Assembly (NCBI GenBank): GCA_031216915.1
Contig: CM062289.1
Location: 248,249,187-248,313,186 of the forward strand
Source: Pictodentalium vernedei
Lineage: Eukaryota; Mollusca; Scaphopoda; Dentaliida; Dentaliidae
DNA: 64,000 nucleotides
Direction of reading: 5' to 3'
Shown: positions 9,896 to 21,685 of the stretch, in pieces
Numbering within the stretch: position 1 is the first letter of the stretch
How the letters are laid out: each line of letters begins with the position of its first letter
Notes under the pieces: generated by a model
Told to the model about the DNA's origin: nothing
The model's database searches: none
Seen by the model: the letters and a program-made list of their open reading frames with translations, nothing else
Position numbers and translations under genes: made by a program

Positions 9896-12204
9896 TCATT
9901 TTTAGCTCAACTTGACAAAGTCAAGATAAGCTATTGCCATCATGCATGCGAAGGTCTGTTAGTCTGTGAGTCTGTTCACATTTTCCTTTAGCACAGGCTA
10001 CACCCCGTAGTTCTTGTCCGATCATCACAAAATTTCATATGCTGGTTTGGGGTCATGTCTAGATGAGAACGTCCCCTTTTGGTCGCGGTCAGTTAACCGT
10101 GATGGCTTCCCGAGCCCAAAATCCCAAAACCTTGAGCACAGTCTACAGCTCGTATTTATGAAGGGATTTCATTGTAACTTGGTATAATGCCTCTGTATTA
10201 TATCTAGATAAGAACGTTCCCTTTTGGTCATGATTTGTCAACTGTGACGGCTGTCCAAGCCCGAAACCCAAAAACTTTTAGCACAGTCTGCAGGTCATAT
10301 TTAATATGGCGAGATTTCATTGTAACTTGGTAGGATGACTCCGTATGATGTCTAGATGAGAACTTCCCCATTTGGTTACAATCTGTCAACCTTGATGACT
10401 GCCCGAGCCCAAAACCCGAAAACCTTTAGCACAGTCTACAGGTCATATTTATGGAGGAATTTCATTGTAACTTGGTAGGTTATTTTCATATAATGTCTAG
10501 ATGAGAACGTCCCCTTTTGGTCACAACCAGTCAACTGTGATGGCTACAGGGGCCCGAAAACCTTTAGCACAGTCTACAGGTCGTATTTATGAAAGGATTT
10601 CATTGTAACTTGGTAGGATGACTCCAAATAATGTCCAGATGAGAACGTCTCCCTTTGGTCACGATCAGTCAGCCGTGATGGCTGCCCAAGCCCAAAACCC
10701 CAAAACTTCTAGCATAGTCTATAGGTCATATTTAGGGATGATTTCATTGTAACTTGGTAGATTGACTCCATATAATGTGTAGATGATAACGTCCCCTCTT
10801 GGTTGTGACTGGTCAACTGTGGTGGCTACAGGGGCCCAAAACCCGAAAACCTTTAGTGATTTCATTGTAACTTGGTAGGATGACTCCAGATGAGAACGTC
10901 GCCTTTAGGTCGTGATCATTCATCCATGATGGCTGCCCGAGACCATTTTGTTTTTGTTAGAGTGAGGTTGGGGGAAAATGCTCCAAATGTTTTTAAAAAT
11001 CTTCTTCTCTTGAACCAGTGGGTACAATGACTCAATATTTGGTATGGCGCTTTCTTTTTGAGGTTTACTATTCGCCTTTGTAATGGGAGGGGCAAGAGTT
11101 TTAGCCCTGCCTGAAATTTCTATTTTCCATACTGATTTGAACCAAATTTAGTATGTGGTATTATTGAGTTATAAGTACTTTATTCATGCAAAAAAAAAAA
11201 TTCCTGTGTCCCTGTGAGAACCCCAGGAGCTAAAATTATAAATATTTTCAAACACCCTAGTTTCCCAAATCACATGGAACAGAGAACTGTTATTTGGTAT
11301 GAAGCATCCTTAGGACCAGTAGAATGTAGAATGGAATGGTAACAAAAATTGCCATTGGTTGTGCCAGGGTGTTCTATGGGGGTGGAGTGGGGGGGGGGGG
11401 GGGGGGGCAGACATCGATAAAATGCTGAGTCAACATATTTGCAAATATTAGAATTTTAACTTGGGGCAATATGGGGAATAATTTTAAAAAAATCTTTTTC
11501 TTCAGAACCACCTGTCAGAATCTTTTAATGTTTGGGATACATCATTATTATGAGGGTCAGATTCAAGATTGTTCAAATAATTTCCTCAGTTAATATTTGT
11601 TTTTCCCATGGGGGCCCAAATTTTAACTTAGTGCAATATGGGGGACAATATTTAAAAATCTTCTTCAGATCCATCTTTCGATATTTGGTATACAGCATCC
11701 TTAGGTAAGTTATATCTACTTTTGTTCAAACCAAGTCCCTGGGTTAATATTTGGGCTTTCTATTCGAGCCCAAATTTCAATGTGGCACAATGTGAGGAAT
11801 AATCTTGAAAACTCTTATTCTCCTGAAACACTAGTTAGAATCTTTTAACATATGGAGTACAGAATCCTTACCGGGACTGGATTCAAATTTGTTCAACTCC
11901 AGTCCATCAGTTAATAATTGGGTTCTTTATGAGAGCCCGAATTTTAACTTAGTGCAATATGGGAAATAATCTTTAAAAATCTTCTTCAGATCCACCATTC
12001 ATAACTGTTTGATATTTGGTATACAGCATTTTTAGAGAGGTCAGATCTATGTTTGTTCAAACCAAGTTACTGTGTTAATATTTGGGCTCCCTCTTGGAGC
12101 CTGAATTATTACCTAGTCCAACATGAGGAATAATCTTCAAAACTCTTCTTCTCTAGATCCACGGGTCAGAATCTTTTTATATATGGTATACTGAATCATT
12201 AAAG

Positions 12205-12417
12205 CAGGGCTCGCCTTGAGTAAAATGGTCAGGGCCTAAAAAAAGTGCCCCACATATTGAGGTCGGGGCCTTTTCGGGGCTGATTTTCCATTTTGTTCAT
12301 TATTGTTAGTGCTTTTTTGTGGAAAATGTCGGGGCCTGAAAAAAAGCCCCCAGTAAGTGCTCCTCAGGGCTGATCTCGGGGCCTGGGCTGATCAGCCCCG
12401 ACTCAAGGCAAGCCCTG
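12205..12417. mobile_element. GC-rich MITE with CAGGGCTCGCC ends, hAT-like
   Basis: The ends CAGGGCTCGCCTTGAGT and ACTCAAGGCAAGCCCTG match at 16 of 17 positions. Flanking TTAAAG occurs on both sides (12199-12204, 12418-12423). CAGGG tips are typical of hAT elements, though these usually have 8-bp targets. Subterminal GGGGCC/GGCCCC blocks are frequent. It interrupts the HP-A array. Confidence 0.75.
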
Positions 12418-13562
12418 TTAAAGGGATCAGTAACAAGTTTGTTCAAATCAAGCCAATCGGTTGATAATTGGGCTCTCTATGGGAGCCTGAATTTTAACTT
12501 CATGAAATACGGGGAATAATCTTTAAAAATCTTCTATTTCAGATCCACTACTCAGAATCTATTGATATTGAGTATACCATATCCTTATGGGGGTTAGATT
12601 CAAGTTTTTTGAAGGCAAGTCCCTCAGTTAATATTTAGGCACCCTATGGGGTGGGGGCTAATTTTTAACTTAATGTAATATGGGGAATAATCTTTAGAAA
12701 TCTTCTTCTTTAGATCCACCAGTCAGAATATTTTGATGTTTGGTATGCAGCATCCTTATGGAGGTTAGATCTCATTTTGTTCAAACCAAGTCCCTGGGTT
12801 ATTATTTGGGCTCCCTGTTGGAACCCAAATTTTAACTTAGTCCAATATGAGGAATAATCTTTAAAACTCTTCTTCTCCATAAACACCTGTCAGAATCTTT
12901 TAATGTATGGCATACAGAATCCGTACAGGGGTTGGATTCAATTTGTTCAATTCAAGTCCATCAATTAATAATTGGGCTCTCTAAGGGATCCAGAGTTTTA
13001 ACTTGATGCAATATGAGGAATAATCATTAAAGATCTTTTTCTTCAGATCCACCAGTCAGAATTTGTTGATATTTGGTATACAGTATCCTTAGGGAGGTCA
13101 GATCTAAGTTTGTTCCAATCAAGTCCCTGGGTTAATATTTGGGCTCCCTATTGGAACCCGAATTTTAACATAGTCCAGTATGAGGAGTAATCTTAAAAAA
13201 TCTGCTTCTTGAGATACAATGAGAATCTTTTGATATTTGGCATACAGCATTCTTAGAGGGTTCAGATTCAGTTTGTTCAAATAAAGTCCCTGGTTTGATA
13301 TTTGTGTTCCCTTGGGGGCAAATCTTAACATAATGCAAGATTGGTAATATTCTCAAAATCATCTTCTCCAGAACCACCACACAGAACCTTTCCTTCACGT
13401 TTGTTCAAGTGAAGTCCCTAAGTTGATATTTGGACTCCCTCATTTTGCATTACTGAAAACCTGGGCATTATTTATGTGGTGGCATCCCAATACTACCAAA
13501 AAAATCATCTGACATGGACAATAGAGTTATATATAATTAAATAACTTCATTCCACTGTTGTG

Positions 13563-13812
13563 TTAACCCTTTACCCAACGTAACGGCCAAAACCGGCCAG
13601 CACTATTCTCATAAATCGCCGATTAATTTTCATTATTTTTTTCATTTTTTGTTTCAAAAACATAAGTTATGACCCCTTGTAGGAACGAGCTCCTCGAGCT
13701 CATTCCAATGATGGGTCATAACCTATGTTTTTGAGACAAAAAATGGAAAAATTAGTTATTCAAGAATTTTTTTTGCAAGTGTCGTCTGCTTTTCATGTTA
13801 GGTAAAGAGTTA
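13563..13812 (-). mobile_element. T1 MITE nested in HP-A array
   Basis: TTAA and the tip CCCTTTACCCAACGTAACGG at left; GGTAAAGAGTTAT (eroded TTAA) at right. The central hairpin GAGCTCCTCGAGCTC is intact. Confidence 0.8.
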
Positions 13813-13890
13813 TCTAGCCATAAATGCTATTTAAATCCTTCTTTAACTTTGGTCAGGTGAGCACCTCTGGACCGATGGGACCTCTTCTTT

Positions 13891-15213
13891 ATAGAGTTAT
13901 GGGTCTTTTTTGACTTTTTCCGACTTAGAAAACTTCAGTTTAGAAAATTTCAATTTTTATGGTTTCTGGATGATAACTTTAGTAGTGTATGTTGGATTTG
14001 AATGATTGTTTGTATGCTGATGGACCACCATGGGATGAAGTATATCCACAAGTAACAGGTTTTGTTCCATAATTTTTTTGTCAGTTTGTCTGTCTGTCTG
14101 TAACAACTTTAGACATCTGTATCTCGGTTCGTGCATGTCGGATTTGAATGATCTTTGATATGCTAATGAACCATCATGGAGGAAGGGATATTTACAAGTA
14201 ACAAGTTTTGTTCCATCTTTTTTATACACCCGTTTTGAAAAAACGGTCGTATTATGGTATACCGCTGTTCATCCATCTGTCTGTCCGTCTGTCCATTCAT
14301 TCATCCATCCACACGTTGTACAATAACTTGAAAATGCTTCAAGCAATTTTTGTGATTTTTGGGTGAAAAGTATATGCTGATGGAAGGAAGCTCTCTTTCG
14401 ATTTGTGGCACTGTATGATTTGTCATGCCAGAGTTATGGGACTTTATTTGTCAAATTATAGACAATTTTCCACATATCGGACAATAACTTGAAAATTCTT
14501 TGAGCAATTTTCATGATTTTTTGATGGCAAATATATGTTGATGGAAGGAATCTCCTTTTCTATTTGTGTCACCATCCGATATGTCATTCCAGAGTTATGG
14601 GACTTTATTCATCAAAATATAAGCAATTTTCCACTGAAGTTATGATCTCTATAGACATATGATAAATACATGAAATTCAAATAATTTATTTCCAAATTAA
14701 TGAACAGGGTATGTTGTTGCTTATGATTATTGTACAAGATTATAAAAAAAACCTGACAAGTAAACATGTATACTCATATTGTGTGCTTCCCTCTTGTAAT
14801 TAATAACTGGCATATCATGTGCTCATGGCGCAGCTGTTTATTTCTAGAGTTATGGGCCTTTTTCAACTTTTTTTTACTTCAAAAATTTCAATTTTTGTGG
14901 TTTCTGGATGATAACCTTAGTAGTGTATGTCGAATTTGAAGGATCTTTGGTATGCTGATGAACTACCATGTGGTGAAGGATATCCACAAATAACAGGTTT
15001 TGTTCGATCATTTGTCCTAGGGTTATGGGTCTTTTTCAACTTGGAAAATTCTAATTTTTCTGGTTTCTGGATGATAACTTTGGTATTATATGTCGGATTT
15101 GAATCATCTTTTATATTGCTGATAGAACTACTAATAAAAGCCCAAACTCCAACTTTGTCCCTTTTCTAGTAAACCACTTCTCACTGAGGGATACCATTGG
15201 CATTGCACCTTGT
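13891..15213 (+). mobile_element. HP-H unit set inside tandem AGAGTTATGGG repeats
   Basis: Units with AGAGTTATGGGTC, GGTTTCTGGATGATAACTTT and ACAGGTTTTGTTC repeat at about 13893-14215 and 14845-15130. Between them, TATACACCCGTTTTGAAAAA with a CGG hairpin and GTCTGTCCGTC microsatellite (14219 on) opens another HP-type unit. Near 15195, TGGCATTGCACCTTGTT resembles an HP 3' end. Confidence 0.55.
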
Positions 15214-15296
15214 TGGAATGTGCTCCATGAGCTTATTTCAATTGGGGGGGTCACATGATATGATTTTGTTTAAATTTTTTGACAGCTTTTTAGCTC
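15214..15296. mobile_element. T2 MITE fragment
   Basis: TGTGCTCCATGAGCTTATTT and GGTCACATGATATGATTTTG match the right half of T2. It is cut by the following HP-A copy. Confidence 0.6.
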
Positions 15297-17290
15297 ATCT
15301 TGACAAAGTCAAGCTGAGCTAATCCCATTGCTCTCTGTCCGTCAGCCATCCGTCCGTCCGTCCGTCTGTCCATCCGTCCGTCCATCCATCGTCAGTCAAC
15401 ACCATGTTTTGGTCTTCTCCTCCAAAGCCACTAGGCCAATTCAAGTGAAAGTTTGTGTGAGTGATGGTCCTGAAGGGGCATTGCATTTTTCTTCAACTCA
15501 GCATGTCCAGCCCCATAGGGAGGGAGTGGGGAAAAATGCTCCAAAATATTTTTAAAATCTTCTTTTCATGAACCAGTGTGTACAATGACTTGATATTTGC
15601 TATGGAGCTTCCTTTTGAGGTGTAGTATCAAGTTTGTTCAAACAAAGTTCGTGAATTAATATTTGGCTTTGTAATGAGAGGGGTAAGATTTTTGGCCTCG
15701 CCCAAAATTTTTATTTTCTGACCCCATGGTCTGGTTTGAACCAAATTGGTATGTGGTATTATTGGGTCATAAGTACATGACTCATGTAAAAAAAAAATAA
15801 TTCCTGCATCCCCATGGGAACCCTGGGAGCTAAAAATAGAAATATTTTCAAACGCCCATATTTCCCAAACCACACGGAACAGAGAGCTGTTGTTTGGTAT
15901 GAAGTATCCTTAGGACCAGTAGAATTGAATGGTAAAAAAAATTGCCATCGGTTATGTTAGGGTGTTCTGCAATGGGCATCGAAAAAATGCTGAGTCAGCA
16001 TATTTGCAAAAATTAAAAAAAATCTTTTCTCCAGAACCAATCATCAGAATCTTTTGATATTCAGTATACAGCATTCATAGGGGGGGTCAGATACAAGCTG
16101 TTAAAATATAGCCCATTCGTTCATATTTGGGCTCAATACAGGAGCCCGAATTTTTAACAAATGGGTATTAAATATAGGGAATAGTCTTTAAAAATCTTCT
16201 TCTTCAGAACCACCAGTGGAATCTTTTAATGTTTGGTATACATCATTGTTATGAGGGTCAGATTCAAGATTGTTCAAATCAAGTCCCTAGGTTAATATTT
16301 GGGCTTCCTATGGAAGCCCAAATTTTAACTTTGTTCAATATGGGGGATAATTTTAAAAAATCTTCTTCTTCAGATCCACCAGTCAGAATGCTTTCATATT
16401 TGGTATGCAACATCTCTAGGGGGGTCAGATTCAACTTTGTTCAAATCAGATTCCTAGGTATATATTTCGGCTCGCTATGGTAGCCCAAATTTTTACTTAG
16501 TGTCATATGAGGAAATTTCTTTAAAAATCTTCTTCTTCAGATCCACCAGTCGGAATGCTTTCATATTTGGTATACAACATCTCTAGGGGGGTCAGATTTA
16601 AGTTTGTTCAATTCTAGTGCCTGGGTTAATATTTGGGCTCCATATGGGAACCTGAAATTTAACTTAATACAATATGAGGGAATTTCTTCAAAAATCTTCT
16701 TCTTCAGATCCACGAGTCAGAATGCTTTCATATTTGGTATACAACATCTCTAGGGGGGTCAGATTCAAGTTTGTTCAAATCGGATCCATAGGTTAATATT
16801 TGGGTTCGCTATGGTAGCCCAAATTTTAACTTAGTGCAACATGAAGAAATTTCTTTAAAATTTCTCTTCTTCAGATCCAACAGTCAGAATGCCTTCATAT
16901 TTGGTACACAACAACTCTAGGGAAGTCAGATTCAACTGTGTTCAAATTGAGAGCCTGGGTTAATATTTGGACTCCCTATGGGAGCCGGAATTGGCCATGT
17001 TGCTCACGATTTAAAAATTTTGTATTTAGTATCCTCTAGAGGTGTGTAACTAAGATTAATCCACATAGGTTGTATCAAGGGGCTTCATAGGGGAGCTCTA
17101 CATTTTACATTATGATCAGCTGAAGAAGAGGCATAATGCACAGATTATTTTTGTCACTCCTGCAGGGCTCAAGGATTGGCAGTGTATCCTATGGAAATGG
17201 ATTGCTTAATGTAGACTCATTCTTGGACTCTGTTTATATTGTGTTCTGTTCAAGATGAGCACTTCAGGCCCCGTGGGGCCTCTTGTTTTT
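15297..17290 (+). mobile_element. HP-A repeat copy, near complete
   Basis: 5' end TTTTTAGCTCATCTTGAC facing GTCAAGCTGAGCT, then CCGTCCGTCC microsatellite (about 15345-15390). Successive units of about 165 bp follow (CTTCTTCAGATCCACCAGTC, TATTTGGTATACAACATCTC, TTAATATTTGGGCTC). 3' end CAAGATGAGCACTTCAGG, hairpin GGCCCCGTGGGGCC, TCTTGTTTTT. It is the best copy for defining HP-A ends. Confidence 0.8.
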
Positions 17291-17353
17291 TCAACTGCTC
17301 AGTTTGTAAATTACACAGGCAGATGCAGCCAAATCATTAGGTAAAGGGTTAAA
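17291..17353. mobile_element. T2 MITE right-end fragment
   Basis: TCAACTGCTCAGTTTGTAAA to GGTAAAGGGTTAA is the right end of T2, directly after the HP-A 3' end. HP-A therefore appears to have inserted in a T2 copy; the fragment at 15214-15296 is the other side. Confidence 0.65.
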
Positions 17354-18460
17354 TAAAAAATGGAAACTGACTTACAAAACCAATAAACCACACAGGTCTC
17401 TATTAAGGTGCAAAATAATTGTTTTTCTGGTGCAGGTCAAAATGTCCTGCCCCAAGAAGTTGGTGCAGGTCATCTTAATTTGGTGTGGGTCATTTTCAAC
17501 ATTTTGCTTTATGCATTGTAAATTTTGAGGTAAACTTCCATCTGCTTACAAATCAAATTGCAAATTAGACTAGAGTCAAGAAGAAACGAAATGAAACATG
17601 GGTGTACGTAATGTAAAATGTTTTATTCTTCTATATATTCTGCAAATTGAGATAATGTTAGGCCTACTGGAATAGCAGATAACAAATTTCCCCGTAAAGT
17701 GTACAAGTATATGGGCTGTTTTTTAGTTTATCAGTATTATTTTTCATTTTTTTTCTTTGCAAACGGATGTATGGCCATTTTGTAGTTAATTAGCAATGGA
17801 ATTTAAGTTTACACCAGTGTCTTTTTTAACCTGGGATTCTCAAAAATTGAGCAAAATTTTGTGTCAGTCAAAATGTTCGATGGATTTCAATGTGTGTCTG
17901 TCAAAGTAAGTTTGGTGTTAGTCATTGTCCTTGTCTGGCCACTTTTTTTTAAACCTTGGTCTCAATAACATAACATGTCTCCAATAACTTAAAGAATTAT
18001 CTCCACAGTTCCTTATTTTTGATGTGCCGTTGTATCCTCCTCGGCCATAGAAATTTCGGTCCTATACCATTCAGTGCTCAAGAATTATTGGTCTCCGATG
18101 TTTGTGAGCAAGTTTTTTATGCCTCAAGAGTGACATTGGTAGGGATATAGGTAGAAGACCTGCCAACTTTGTGTGTGTGAGGATGGGTTAGTAATCACTG
18201 ATAACTGGGCTCAAACTTCAGACTTTGAACCTACTAACCAGACTCGCCATGATAAAAAGGGTGACCCCATTCATAATGACCACTAGAACCAGTAATCATG
18301 GTCAAATTAACAGAGAAAAACAAAAGTTTGTGAGAGACCTTGGTTGGAAGTTTTTTCAAGACTCTGTGTTTTGTGTATGGCCATTACAAAAGGGCTCAGC
18401 CCATTTGTCTACATCTGGCCCATTTAGAAGGCTCTTGTGTAAGTACCCAATTGTCAGTGT
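17354..18460. other. Intronic sequence, no gene seen
   Basis: It contains a short internal repetition (GGTGCAGGTCAAAATG / GGTGCAGGTCATC near 17432-17475). No splice-bounded frame with a recognisable domain. Confidence 0.5.
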
Positions 18461-18469
18461 CTACTACCC

Positions 18470-18663
18470 CCCCCCCCCCCCCCACCCCCTCCCCACCCCC
18501 CTACACACACAATGACACAAACAACAGAAACTGATTCAGATGTGTAATCTTTTGACATTTATGAAAATTTCATTCATAGAGATACAAAAGAAAGCATAGA
18601 ACCTGGTGTACCAAGTCATATCTCCCCCCCCCCCCTCCCCACCCACCCACCCCCACCCCCTCC
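18470..18663 (+). repeat. C-rich runs
   Basis: Two poly-C tracts, near 18470-18495 and 18627-18663, interspersed with CCACCC. A third G-rich tract lies near 19698-19722. They are hot spots for assembly error and generate spurious proline or glycine frames. Confidence 0.85.
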
Positions 18664-19268
18664 AGTATCTTCTACTGTGGGGGAAAAATCCAAGGATAAC
18701 ACACACATTGAATATCCCACCCCAATGATTTTTGTTTCTTGTGTATTCAATGCCATTTGATACTAAAATAGTGAGACATACATTTTGTTATCATTTTCAG
18801 GTGGCTGAGTATGTAAAAAACATCATCCCACCAAATAGTAATGTAATTTGGGGAGACGACTTACATAAGCTATCAGCTTCATATCGAATCCCCTCCACCA
18901 TTACGCTAACAACTTATGTCTGCCGCTATTTTGTGTACTTATGTATTTTATCTATGACCTGTATTGTCTAAATTGCCACACATTTAAACTCTGTACACAA
19001 ATGACAAACTTTTTTTAATAAATATTGTTTGAACTAAATAGTAATGTCATTTGGGCCAGGATTAACAAAGTCATGCAATCCATCACCATATCACAAACTG
19101 TGAAAGTTTTTTTCCAAACTCTGGTTAGATCATGTGTGTGTGTCCACTGTTAAAGTCAAATAGTTTTGAATTAATTACAAATGATTTTCATGGTTGGGGG
19201 GGGTGGGGGGATAGCCAGGCCTGGATATCTTTTCCCCCTCCATACCATACTGATATATATATATATAT

Positions 19269-19815
19269 ATATCCAAAACATAAATACCTGATATTGATGA
19301 CAAAAATGTACGTCTCAACATTGGAACATCAAATAGCTTTGAATAAACCAGAAAAAAATATGGGTGGAGGGGTTGGCATGGGGGTGTGGAGCAAAGATAT
19401 TCAGGGTGGCAGAGATATCCTAGGTTATCTTTCCCTTGGGGTGGAGAGGGGATTCCCCTGGGTTTCTTCCCCACAGAAGGAAAACATCCTGTTACACTGG
19501 TTATCTGTTTAGAGGCAAATGTCAAATGAGCCTGGTCGATATATATTACAGATAAGAGTGTACATGTGCGTGTGTAATTTCCACAAGTTGGCTTAAACTG
19601 TGTTACTGATCATATTATAAAGGAAGGGTGTTACCTTTTGATGAATATTCAAAATTGGTGCATTGTATTGTATATGCAGATTTGTGATAAGAAGGGGGTG
19701 GGGTGGAGGGGGGGGGGGGGGTGGGGTTGGAATATATCCGAAACATAATAAATACTTGAAATTGAGGACAAAAATGCATGTCTCAATATTGGAGCATGAG
19801 ACAGCATTGTTTAAC
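19269..19815 (+). repeat. Pair of about 80-bp direct repeats
   Basis: ATATCCAAAACATAAATACC with following text (19269-19350) is repeated with changes at 19731-19815 (ATATCCGAAACATAATAAAT). Both copies follow G-rich stretches, so they may be two decayed copies of one repeat. They lie upstream of the exon at 20031. Confidence 0.6.
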
Positions 19816-20030
19816 CCGGAGGTCCATTGGCTAAAAACTTGCTTATACTGGTTATGCTTTGCAACAAATTTGCAATTATTGCTTGGGTTGAATCTCCACT
19901 CTGCAGGTGATTTAGTGATAATATGCTCTCCACATACTGTATGAAATATTGTGCTAGGATCTGCATGGATTTGGCAAGCTGTCAGACAAACATGTATTAT
20001 CTCCTTCATATGGATGAATTCTATTCACAG

Positions 20031-20122
20031 ATTATGAACTGAGGGCTGGGTCTGAACTGGTTAAAGACAGCAAGAAAGACCAAACTTTTGAGTTGACATG
20101 TCCTGGAAAAACAACACATACT
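20031..20122 (+). CDS. SKAP: SKAP-like adaptor, exon with PH domain strands 5-6
   Basis: A 92-nt exon between CTATTCACAG and GTAAGTAT. Two bases complete the split Asp codon (G|AT) and the exon ends in phase 0. It encodes (D)YELRAGSELVKDSKK then DQTFELTCPGKTTHT. The SKKDQTFELTCPGKTTHT stretch is the usual PH strand pair, with KKD-CFE-IS-xP in vertebrate SKAPs and KKDQTFELTCP here. It follows an 11.4-kb intron, the longest in the window, which is filled by the HP-B/HP-A chimera, a second HP-A copy and low-complexity C- and G-runs. Confidence 0.9.
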
Positions 20123-20204
20123 GTAAGTATGATTTGATGATTTTTATATGTGTGTCAACATCCATTACTTAACATAAACCCAATATTCAGCCAGTGCCGT
20201 TCAC

Positions 20205-20396
20205 AAAAATAACCATTAATAGTTTATTAGTTTTTCAAATTTTTGCCTCCACAACATAGCTTATGACCTCTCATTGGAATAATCTTAATCTGCGGGAGGG
20301 CCTGAGAAACAGATTTTTTATTTTTTTAGGCCTTACTCAAGAATGTTTTTGCAAATGTTGTCTTTTTATCTTGTATGGTACTATAAATGGTTAATG
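20205..20396 (+). mobile_element. T1 MITE remnant with an L-family fragment inside
   Basis: ACATAGCTTATGACCTCTC of T1 is interrupted by GGCCTGAGAAACAGATTTTT...AGGCC (about 20285-20341), which is an L end. T1 text (AAGAATGTTTTTGCAAATG) then resumes. Confidence 0.55.
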
Positions 20397-20827
20397 GGAT
20401 AATGGCTAGAATTAGATGGTGGTTGAAGCATTCACCTGAAGCTCAATATTATTTATGTCAAGATGGATGTAATTTGAATATTTGCATATACTTTGATCAT
20501 TTACCTAACCATTCGCAGATGACATATCCACTGTTTTTTTATACCCCATTCTGAAGGCAAAGAAGTGTTAAATATCATGCATGCCAGTCCATTGATGCCT
20601 TTGTCCATATATATGTAGGAGCCATGAAGTAACTTTCGTTGTTATGTATGGGTGGATGGGATGAAATGTAAGCAGGGTTCTAGGACCCTCTGCCAGAAAA
20701 TCATTTTAAAAATGTGACCTGAGAAGTGATCTGAGCAATTTTAGGACTCCTGGCACTGACTGTCTCAGTTGTCTACTAATTCCACTAAAATTGGCTTGAT
20801 CACATAATAGGCCTATATTGTGTAATC

Positions 20828-21322
20828 TTAACCCTTTACCTAACACAAAAGGCAGTCAACACTTGCAAACAAAATTCTTGAATACAGTATAGTCGCTGTG
20901 GACTGGTCGTTTTTCACGCATGGCCAGTGATGTCCACGCATGCATTTACCAGGTAATAAAAATCATTGTCAGCAAAATTTTAATTAATGAAGCACCTGGT
21001 TGTACCCGGTGCTTCATTAATTAAATGGTTGATAATTATTCCTATAATTGGTGTTTGGAATAGAATATTACTGCGTCCGAGGAAATACTTCCTACCCATG
21101 GAAATTGTCCAGTCCGCAGCAGCCAAAATGTAACTATTTTTTTTCATGTTTTGTCTCAAAAGCATAGCTTATGATACCTCACTGGAATGAGCTCAACGAG
21201 CTCATTCCAATAAGTTGTTATAATCTATGTTTTTGAGAAAAAAAATGAAAAAAATAATGAATATTGAATGGTGATTTTTGTGTGCTGGCTGGTTTTGGCC
21301 ATTACATTGGGTAAAGGATTAA
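20828..21322 (+). mobile_element. T1 MITE hosting a second palindromic MITE
   Basis: T1 ends at TTAA 20828 and TTAA 21319. At about 20885-21128 another element is inserted, with ends AGTCGCTGTGGACTGG and CCAGTCCGCAGCAGCC. Its centre is a perfect palindrome of TTAATTAATGAAGCACC. It occurs once in the window, so it is a distinct family. Confidence 0.75.
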
Positions 21323-21444
21323 CATGCTATTGGGGTAATCACTACTTTGTTGCCGATATCATTTCGGATAAGTGCCAGTTCAAATATTTTGACCCGTAAA
21401 GTGAGGAGGCTGATATTAAGGATGACAAGTGGAATTAAAAGTGG

Positions 21445-21669
21445 TTAACTCTTTATCTAATGCAGACAATATCATAATTTATTATTTTGAATATTATTTT
21501 TTCAAATTTTTCAAAAAATTTCAACAGAACATATCATTTGACCACTCATTGGAATGAGCTCATTCCAATGAGGTGTCACATGATATCATTTTGTCAAACT
21601 TTTTGTTTTCAATTGCTCAATTTGTAAATCACGCAGGTGAATATGGCCGATTCGTAATGTAAAGGCTTA
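21445..21669 (+). mobile_element. T2 MITE
   Basis: TTAACTCTTTATCTAATGCA at left; GAATGAGCTCATTCCAATGA hairpin; GGCCGATTCGTAATGTAAAG at right with eroded TTAA. Adjacent to the Tc1-like element. Confidence 0.65.
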
Positions 21670-21685
21670 TATAAGTATATAAGTA

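Larger units (their letters stand above)
9899..13890 (+). mobile_element. HP-B/HP-A chimeric repeat, about 4 kb
   Basis: It starts with the HP-B 5' end (TTTTTAGCTCAACTTGAC) and about seven HP-B units to about 10940. It then switches, after TGCCCGAGACCATTTTG, to HP-A text (GGGGGAAAATGCTCC...) and at least twelve HP-A type units. It ends with an HP-A 3' end, GGTCAGGTGAGCACCTC and GACCGATGGGACCTCTTC. A hAT-like MITE and a T1 element are inserted within it. All of it lies in the longest SKAP intron. Confidence 0.7.

Noticed and set aside
18732-18971. Possible extra exon (VAEYVKNIIPPNSNVIWGDD) after TTTTCAG at about 18800
   Set aside because: The PH domain is already continuous from 8615 to 20031 in phase, and this would interrupt it; no similarity recognised.
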